Of a DNA stretch of 9,228 nt, positions 6,069 through 9,228 are shown piece by piece. The translations under genes and the position numbers were made by a program. The DNA lies in contig JBFLXE010000108.1 of NCBI GenBank assembly GCA_040757455.1, positions 1 through 9,228 of the forward strand, in the 5' to 3' direction. Source of the DNA: Kmv42 sp040757455. Lineage in GTDB: Bacteria; Nitrospirota; Thermodesulfovibrionia; Thermodesulfovibrionales; SM23-35. A model generated the notes under the pieces. The model was not told the origin of the DNA. It did not search any database and was given only the letters and a program-made list of their open reading frames with translations. Position 1 is the first letter of the stretch. Each line of letters opens with the position of its first letter.

Positions 6069-6974
6069 CTATTCCGATGATCTTTCCGTTTCTGATGGTG
6101 AGGATTTTAATGAGCCCTTCTGCGCAGTATCCACGGTTAGTTTAGAAGAATGAATGGAATCTTTTTCTCTTGATAACAGTCCTGAATCACCAAAATTTGC
6201 GACGGCATCTACTAAATGAGTAAGAATAATGTCCCTTTGCTCTGGAGTGACTGCTGACTCAACGAATGCTGCCATGCTGTTTGCGATCCTCTGTCTATGC
6301 AAATTATGTTGGCTCATATGCAAATGAGCTCTGAGAATTTTTAAACAGAAAGCCGCAACAGCTCCTATTGCCGTGAGTATAATTATTCTCACAGCGGTGT
6401 GATAAATGATGCTCCATGTCCATTCTTCAGGGAATTGAATACTCGATAAATATATCGCCGTTCCAATAAAAGCAAGAACTGATAATACGCTGAGTACAGA
6501 CCAGATTATGACGTGCTTTCTAATATCTTTTTGAGCAAGTTTAAATTGTTCCTGAGCACCTTCAACCGATATATGGGCCGCAGTCTTTCTTGCTCTTTCT
6601 TCAATCCCTTTAGCTAATTGTCTGGCTTCTTCTATTGTCTTTTCTGCGTGTTCTTCGTATTCTTTTTTTATCCCTTCATTCGTAATACGACCGAATTCGA
6701 AGGGAGAAAGGGGCTCATCAAACTCGATTGCTAACCAGCTATGATCCCACTCGTCTTTCCTGGTAATCTGGGCATTCCTTGTTATTTCTATATTTTCAGT
6801 GGGTTGAAAGGTGACTTTAACTGAATTTTCCGGTACATAGCATTCCTTCAAGAAAGCTCCCGTCAGACTGATATCCAATAAATATCCCTCGGTGACAATA
6901 GATTCTGATTTCAAATAGACGGGGACTCCGGAGATTTTGAATCTCTTTGCTGCCCGTAAATCCTGATCATACAT
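6069..6974 (-). CDS. PilZ-domain membrane protein, putative c-di-GMP effector (301 aa)
   Basis: The ATG at 6974 follows AAAGGAGGGCGAACAG, a strong ribosome binding site. Residues 7-11 (RAAKR) fit the RxxxR motif and 34-39 (DISLTG) the DxSxxG motif of PilZ domains, which together bind cyclic di-GMP; the domain ends near residue 95. Residues 100-150 are a charged, probably coiled-coil helix. Two membrane helices follow (about 155-179 and 189-214) with a short loop rich in Trp. The C-terminal tail begins with a His/Arg-rich helix (HLHMSQHNLHRQRIANSMAA, 217-236), resembling a helical tail seen after two-helix membrane segments in other bacterial proteins, and ends in a Ser-rich disordered stretch. 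Both PilZ and tail should be cytoplasmic. Gene is convergent with the aldehyde dehydrogenase remnant. A signalling role at the membrane is inference. Confidence 0.85.
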   Translation of the reverse strand: MYDQDLRAAKRFKISGVPVYLKSESIVTEGYLLDISLTGAFLKECYVPENSVKVTFQPTENIEITRNAQITRKDEWDHSWLAIEFDEPLSPFEFGRITNEGIKKEYEEHAEKTIEEARQLAKGIEERARKTAAHISVEGAQEQFKLAQKDIRKHVIIWSVLSVLSVLAFIGTAIYLSSIQFPEEWTWSIIYHTAVRIIILTAIGAVAAFCLKILRAHLHMSQHNLHRQRIANSMAAFVESAVTPEQRDIILTHLVDAVANFGDSGLLSREKDSIHSSKLTVDTAQKGSLKSSPSETERSSE

Positions 6975-7009
6975 CTGTTCGCCCTCCTTTGTTAATTATT
7001 TCTTTTATC

Positions 7010-7029
7010 AGAAGTGAATTCTCACTTCT
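7010..7029. repeat. Perfect inverted repeat AGAAGTGA-attc-TCACTTCT
   Basis: Eight-base perfect arms with a four-base loop, immediately upstream of the PilZ gene (36 bases before its start on the minus strand) and overlapping the stop codon of the 7029-7364 frame. No T-run follows on the minus strand. It may be an operator or a weak attenuator in the PilZ leader. Confidence 0.45.
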
Positions 7030-7364
7030 TAACCCCTGCCCTTAATATCTTCCTCTGCTATTTTACGATCTAACCTTAAAACATACAGGTTCGTTTCTTC
7101 TGTCGACCATAAAGATAAGTCTGTCTCAATTATTTCTTGCATCCAGGAGTCCGTGACGGAAAGAAAGTGTTTGGCGGCAACAAAAATCCCAGAAAAGCCT
7201 TCCCGGAAGACTCTATGGTTGACCACACTTATGATAGTTGTTGCCAACTTCCCATACATCATAGTAAATCCATTAGTGCTTTTCAACACATTTTTTTCAT
7301 AGATTGAGCCGGGCAGGAAAAGGAGGGACTTGACGACATAAGCGGGGTCGAGAAAGGGAATCAA
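7029..7364 (-). CDS. Uncertain 111-codon frame, no recognised family
   Basis: The frame would have to start at TTG 7364 or at an internal ATG near 7262 (MMYGKLATT); neither has a good ribosome binding site, and the frame is open back into the tRNA-Lys gene. The peptide has protein-like composition (VVKSLLFLPGSIYEKN, VNHRVFREGFSGIFVAAKHF, TEETNLYVLRLDRKI) with no signal peptide or known motif. It ends 54 bases before the PilZ start, so it could be an upstream operon partner, or the decayed end of a larger gene lost at the tRNA locus. I do not recognise it. Confidence 0.4.
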   Translation of the reverse strand: MIPFLDPAYVVKSLLFLPGSIYEKNVLKSTNGFTMMYGKLATTIISVVNHRVFREGFSGIFVAAKHFLSVTDSWMQEIIETDLSLWSTEETNLYVLRLDRKIAEEDIKGRG

Positions 7365-7428
7365 ACTTGAACGGGCAGAGAAATGGAAGTGAGTAGGAGT
7401 CTTAATCCAACGTAAGTTACTGAAATAT

Positions 7429-7504
<76 letters not shown>

Positions 7505-7550
7505 ACATCAGTGACAGTGAGGCTGCGGATTTTTCTTTGCAAAATCGCAT

Positions 7551-7627
7551 TGGCGCGCCTGAGAGGATTCGAACCTCCGACCCTCGGCTCCGGAGGCCGA
7601 TGCTCTAATCCACTGAGCTACAGGCGC
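7551..7627 (-). tRNA. tRNA-Arg (anticodon CCG)
   Basis: Minus strand: acceptor GCGCCTG (7627-7621) pairs perfectly with CAGGCGC, discriminator G at 7554. D arm AGCTCAGTGGATTAGAGC, anticodon stem TCGGC/GCCGA with loop CTCCGGA giving CCG, T arm GAGGTTCGAATCCTC. CCA is encoded (7553-7551). It lies 46 bases upstream of tRNA-Lys in the same orientation, probably one transcript. Confidence 0.97.
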
Positions 7628-7634
7628 ACTCATT

Positions 7635-7662
7635 AAAATATGAGTTTCCTTATTTTTGTCAT
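7635..7662 (-). promoter_or_regulatory. Candidate promoter of the tRNA-Arg/tRNA-Lys unit
   Basis: ATGACA (7662-7657, five of six to TTGACA) and TATTTT (7640-7635, four of six to TATAAT) are 16 bases apart on the minus strand. Transcription would start at about 7628, right at the tRNA-Arg 5' end. The -35 box straddles the terminal inverted repeat of the MITE-like copy 2. A six-base inverted repeat ACTCAT/ATGAGT (7628-7633/7640-7645) surrounds the -10 box. Weak to moderate evidence. Confidence 0.3.
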
Positions 7663-7755
7663 TCGACTCGCTTGCCCACCGTCTTTTTGGAGGGTCCGGA
7701 ATCTTTCTGTTTATCTTTATGTCTTCGAGAAAGATTCCCGCTTGTCGGGAATGAC
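7658..7755. repeat. MITE/REP-like repeat, copy 2
   Basis: A 98-base unit with the same perfect ends GTCATTC (7658-7664) and GAATGAC (7749-7755) as the copy at 1350-1443, and a shared 27-base core (7671-7697 versus 1363-1389, 24 identities). The right part is different and highly foldable: GGAATCTTTCT (7698-7708) pairs perfectly with AGAAAGATTCC (7728-7738), and ATTCCCG/CGGGAAT forms an end hairpin. It sits between tRNA-Arg and the tRNA-His remnant. Confidence 0.7.
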
Positions 7756-7812
7756 ATCTAAACTTATGTGCTCTGCTTAATTGATATATTCTTCTACGTT
7801 CCCAGAATTCAG

Positions 7813-7860
7813 TGGGGTGGGCGAGGGGACTCGAACCCCCAACACCTGGAGCCACAGTCC
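7813..7860 (-). pseudogene. 3' part of a tRNA-His gene: attachment-site scar of an integrated element
   Basis: On the minus strand from about 7860 the sequence is GGACTGTGGCTCCAGG, then a full T arm (GGGGGTTCGAGTCCCC), acceptor strand CGCCCAC, the His-specific C73 and encoded CCA (ending 7813). The anticodon GTG is at 7855-7853. The 5' acceptor strand (expected GTGGGCG), the D arm and most of the 5' anticodon stem are absent; other sequence takes their place. Loss exactly upstream of the anticodon arm is the signature of tyrosine-recombinase integration into a tRNA gene, which leaves a duplicate 3' part at the far end of the element. By orientation the element lies at coordinates above 7860, the side of the toxin-antitoxin-chaperone operon. 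The intact tRNA-His would be outside the window. Confidence 0.8.
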
Positions 7861-7914
7861 GATCACGCCATTTTCCCCTCTTTCTGCGACTACTTGATTT
7901 TACTCGAAAAATGG

Positions 7915-8325
7915 CTATTTATCAAGGGTTTTCTCCCGTTCTTCATACATTGCAATAAAATTCACAGGGTCAAGATGAAAAGTAGGAATATCAGCCCTTC
8001 TTGTCAAGTCGGCAATTGATTCCCTTATATATGGGAAGATGATAGAGGCGCAATTGATATAGGCCACTCTTTCCAGCTGCCGCTTAGTTAGCAGTTTATT
8101 GAAGCGGAATAATCCCAAAGTGGCTATATTAAAAGTAAATGGTTGCTTCTTGCCATCTGAGAGAATAGAGACGATGACACTGACCATCTTATCTTTTTTT
8201 TCGAAAGATACGTTCACGTCATAGTTGATCTCCACATATTGGCCCCTTTTTGACTTGAAATCAGGATTAAGGGCAAAGTGGCTTTCGATCTGTTTAATTG
8301 AGACAATCTTAAACTTAAGTTCCAT
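7915..8325 (-). CDS. SecB-like chaperone of a toxin-antitoxin-chaperone module (136 aa)
   Basis: The C-terminal half carries the SecB family signature: ERVAYINCASIIFPYIRES (85-103), ADLTRRADIPTF (105-116) and LDPVNFIAMYEE (118-129), matching the helix and PxNF-x-x-xY pattern of SecB and of the mycobacterial TA-linked SecB-like protein Rv1957. The N-terminal half is a beta-rich, divergent SecB core. Classical SecB is a tetrameric, cytosolic holdase of about 150-155 residues; this one is shorter. The ATG at 8325 follows AAGGAGTGGCAT and overlaps the antitoxin end by 11 bases, so the two are translationally coupled. In such modules the chaperone binds the antitoxin's C-terminal extension and protects it from aggregation and proteolysis. 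Ends with TAG, 55 bases before the tRNA-His scar. Confidence 0.88.
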   Translation of the reverse strand: MELKFKIVSIKQIESHFALNPDFKSKRGQYVEINYDVNVSFEKKDKMVSVIVSILSDGKKQPFTFNIATLGLFRFNKLLTKRQLERVAYINCASIIFPYIRESIADLTRRADIPTFHLDPVNFIAMYEEREKTLDK

Positions 8326-8851
8326 ATGCCACTCCTTCTGTCTGGACTGAAAACTCCTTAGTCTTAACCTTATATTTCTTGAGGGCCATAAAATCCTCGA
8401 AGGTGATCACTTTTTTCGCTCTATACAGAGAAAGTTTTTTTGCCTGATTTTTTTGGATCACATTCAGAGTGAAGGGATACGCATCCAAAATCCTTAGAAG
8501 GTTATCCATCCCCTTACTTTGACAGACCTGGCTGGTTTCGTAACGAGCAAAACTCTTAAGCCCACCACCGAGAATTTCAGCCATTTCTTCTTGTGTAAGA
8601 TTTAACTTTTTTCTGATTCTCTTTATCTCTTCGCTCGTTAGTAGGCCATCAACCTTACGCTGGAAATCTTTCAGGATTTTCCCTGACTCCTTAAGAGTCA
8701 CCTTGTCAACAATCGCTTCACCACATTCATCACACTTATAGGTGATGTAGTTAGGCACTGTCGTGGTCAAGCCTTTATATTCAAATGTTTCGGTGCCTAC
8801 TTCTTTTCTTAACGTACCAATGCCACAGATAGGACATTTTTGAGCTTTCAT
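8315..8851 (-). CDS. mqsA: MqsA-family antitoxin with C-terminal extension (178 aa)
   Basis: Cytosolic antitoxin and transcriptional repressor. N-terminal zinc-binding domain: C6PIC9G and C40DEC43GE. C-terminal HTH of the XRE type: LTSEEIKRIRKKLNLTQEEM (71-90), AEILGGGLKSFARYE (91-105), QSKGMDNLLRIL (111-122). E. coli MqsA has 131 residues and ends with the HTH; here about 55 more residues follow (YRAKKVITFEDFMALKKYKV and neighbours, mixed Lys/Phe/Tyr), the place expected for a chaperone addiction domain. I chose the ATG at 8851, one base after the toxin stop, because GGAGGAGGGG lies about ten bases upstream; the upstream in-frame ATG at 8872 has no such site and would overlap the toxin. The strong site, compared with none for the toxin, fits antitoxin excess. 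The mqsR-mqsA order (toxin first) is as in E. coli. Autoregulation is expected from the family. Confidence 0.9.
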   Translation of the reverse strand: MKAQKCPICGIGTLRKEVGTETFEYKGLTTTVPNYITYKCDECGEAIVDKVTLKESGKILKDFQRKVDGLLTSEEIKRIRKKLNLTQEEMAEILGGGLKSFARYETSQVCQSKGMDNLLRILDAYPFTLNVIQKNQAKKLSLYRAKKVITFEDFMALKKYKVKTKEFSVQTEGVAYGT

Positions 8852-8852
8852 G

Positions 8853-9179
8853 TTAATCTTCCCCTCCTCCATCCTGTTTAAACTGAATGAGTATCGTTTG
8901 CTTTTTATCGATAGACAATTGCAATTTTATGTATAAATTTTTTTCTTCATCTTTGAATTTATACACGTCCTGCCAAATCTGGCTTTTTTGATGTCTTGTC
9001 ATTGACTTATAAAAATGCTGCGAACATAGCTTGCCGATCACTTCCGCGATATCATCTTCATTCATATAGCCCAGAGCAGCCGCGCCTTTCTGGGCCGTTA
9101 CTGTTATAGTTCTGGTTGCTTCAGCATTAAAAAGTCTTTGCAGTATCTTGAGATCGTAATGAGGCTTTTTCTTTTCCAT
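8853..9179 (-). CDS. mqsR: MqsR-family mRNA interferase toxin (108 aa)
   Basis: Ribosome-independent endoribonuclease of the RelE-like fold; the E. coli enzyme cuts mRNA at GCU. Hallmarks are KKKPHYDL at the N-terminus, AALGYMNEDDI (34-44), FYKSMT (56-61) and WQDVY (69-73), then LYIKL (82-86). The E. coli catalytic residues Lys56, Gln68 and Tyr81 correspond to Lys58, Gln70 and Tyr83, all with the same offset of two, so the toxin should be active. Length is close to the 98-residue E. coli protein. The ATG at 9179 is chosen because MEKKKPHY aligns with the family start; a TTG two codons earlier is unlikely. No Shine-Dalgarno sequence precedes it, and the likely -10 box places the transcript start at the ATG itself. 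First gene of a three-gene operon with the antitoxin and SecB-like chaperone. Confidence 0.9.
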   Translation of the reverse strand: MEKKKPHYDLKILQRLFNAEATRTITVTAQKGAAALGYMNEDDIAEVIGKLCSQHFYKSMTRHQKSQIWQDVYKFKDEEKNLYIKLQLSIDKKQTILIQFKQDGGGED

Positions 9180-9186
9180 ATGCAAG

Positions 9187-9195
9187 ATTTTAGCA
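9187..9195 (-). promoter_or_regulatory. Candidate extended -10 promoter of the toxin-antitoxin-chaperone operon
   Basis: The minus strand reads TGCTAAAAT (9195-9187): a TGn motif plus TAAAAT, five of six to TATAAT. A -35 box is not evident within the remaining sequence. The expected start point is about 9180, one base before the mqsR ATG, implying a leaderless message, in line with the missing ribosome binding site. No MqsA-type AACCT/AGGTT palindrome is visible before the window ends. Confidence 0.4.
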
Positions 9196-9228
9196 CAAAC
9201 ATCCGCATATTAACCCTTGCCATTTCCC

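Noticed and set aside
7508..7855. Minus-strand open frame of 115 codons
   Set aside because: It runs through tRNA-Arg, the MITE-like repeat and the tRNA-His remnant; the VAQWIRA...GRRFESS text is the translation of a tRNA.
7813..7904. A complete tRNA-His with an unusual 5' half
   Set aside because: No sequence upstream on the minus strand can pair with the CGCCCAC acceptor strand and no D arm is visible within the needed distance.
7768..8019. Plus-strand open frame of 83 codons
   Set aside because: It spans the tRNA-His remnant (GDSNPQ-type string) and the end of the SecB-like gene in antisense.

Overview
The window looks like a chromosomal segment of a Gram-negative, free-living bacterium, most plausibly of the former Deltaproteobacteria (Thermodesulfobacteriota). 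The basis is the gene mix (a periplasmic SPOR domain, a c-di-GMP-type PilZ protein, a sigma-54-like promoter, an SYLF lipid-binding protein) and a tRNA His-Arg-Lys order. This is inference; no gene here fixes the taxonomy.

Left part (1-2042): the left edge may hold the start of a minus-strand gene running out of the window. After it come a dispersed palindromic repeat (331-401), a 45-residue acidic/proline-rich small protein (555-692) and, two bases later, a conserved hypothetical protein with a CxxC...CxxC pair (695-1270). A MITE/REP-like repeat (1350-1443) has a sister copy at 7658-7755. A minus-strand OsmC-family gene (2042-1488) is interrupted by one in-frame amber codon.

Middle (2265-4420): a divergent pair. 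The minus-strand gene encodes an unusual protein: a degenerate receiver domain (phospho-acceptor Asp replaced by Asn), a long acidic linker, one membrane helix and a C-terminal SPOR domain. The plus-strand gene encodes an exported SYLF/Ysc84 protein and has a near-perfect sigma-54 -24/-12 element upstream and a likely terminator downstream.

Decaying gene and PilZ (4632-7364): an aldehyde dehydrogenase of the class 3-like family is a pseudogene. It has an out-of-frame insertion near 4914-4948 and an ochre codon at 5927 followed in frame by its conserved C-terminal tail. Convergent to it is a PilZ protein with two membrane helices, preceded by a poorly supported 111-codon frame.

Right part (7429-9228): tRNA-Lys(CTT) and tRNA-Arg(CCG) are complete and carry encoded CCA. 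Next to them lies only the 3' part of a tRNA-His, broken at the anticodon arm: the typical scar (att site) left when an element integrates into a tRNA gene. On the side expected to be the inside of that element lies a compact three-gene operon: MqsR-like toxin, MqsA-like antitoxin with a long C-terminal extension, and a SecB-like chaperone. This is the architecture of a toxin-antitoxin-chaperone (TAC) module, in which the chaperone protects an aggregation-prone antitoxin. It is the most striking system in the window.
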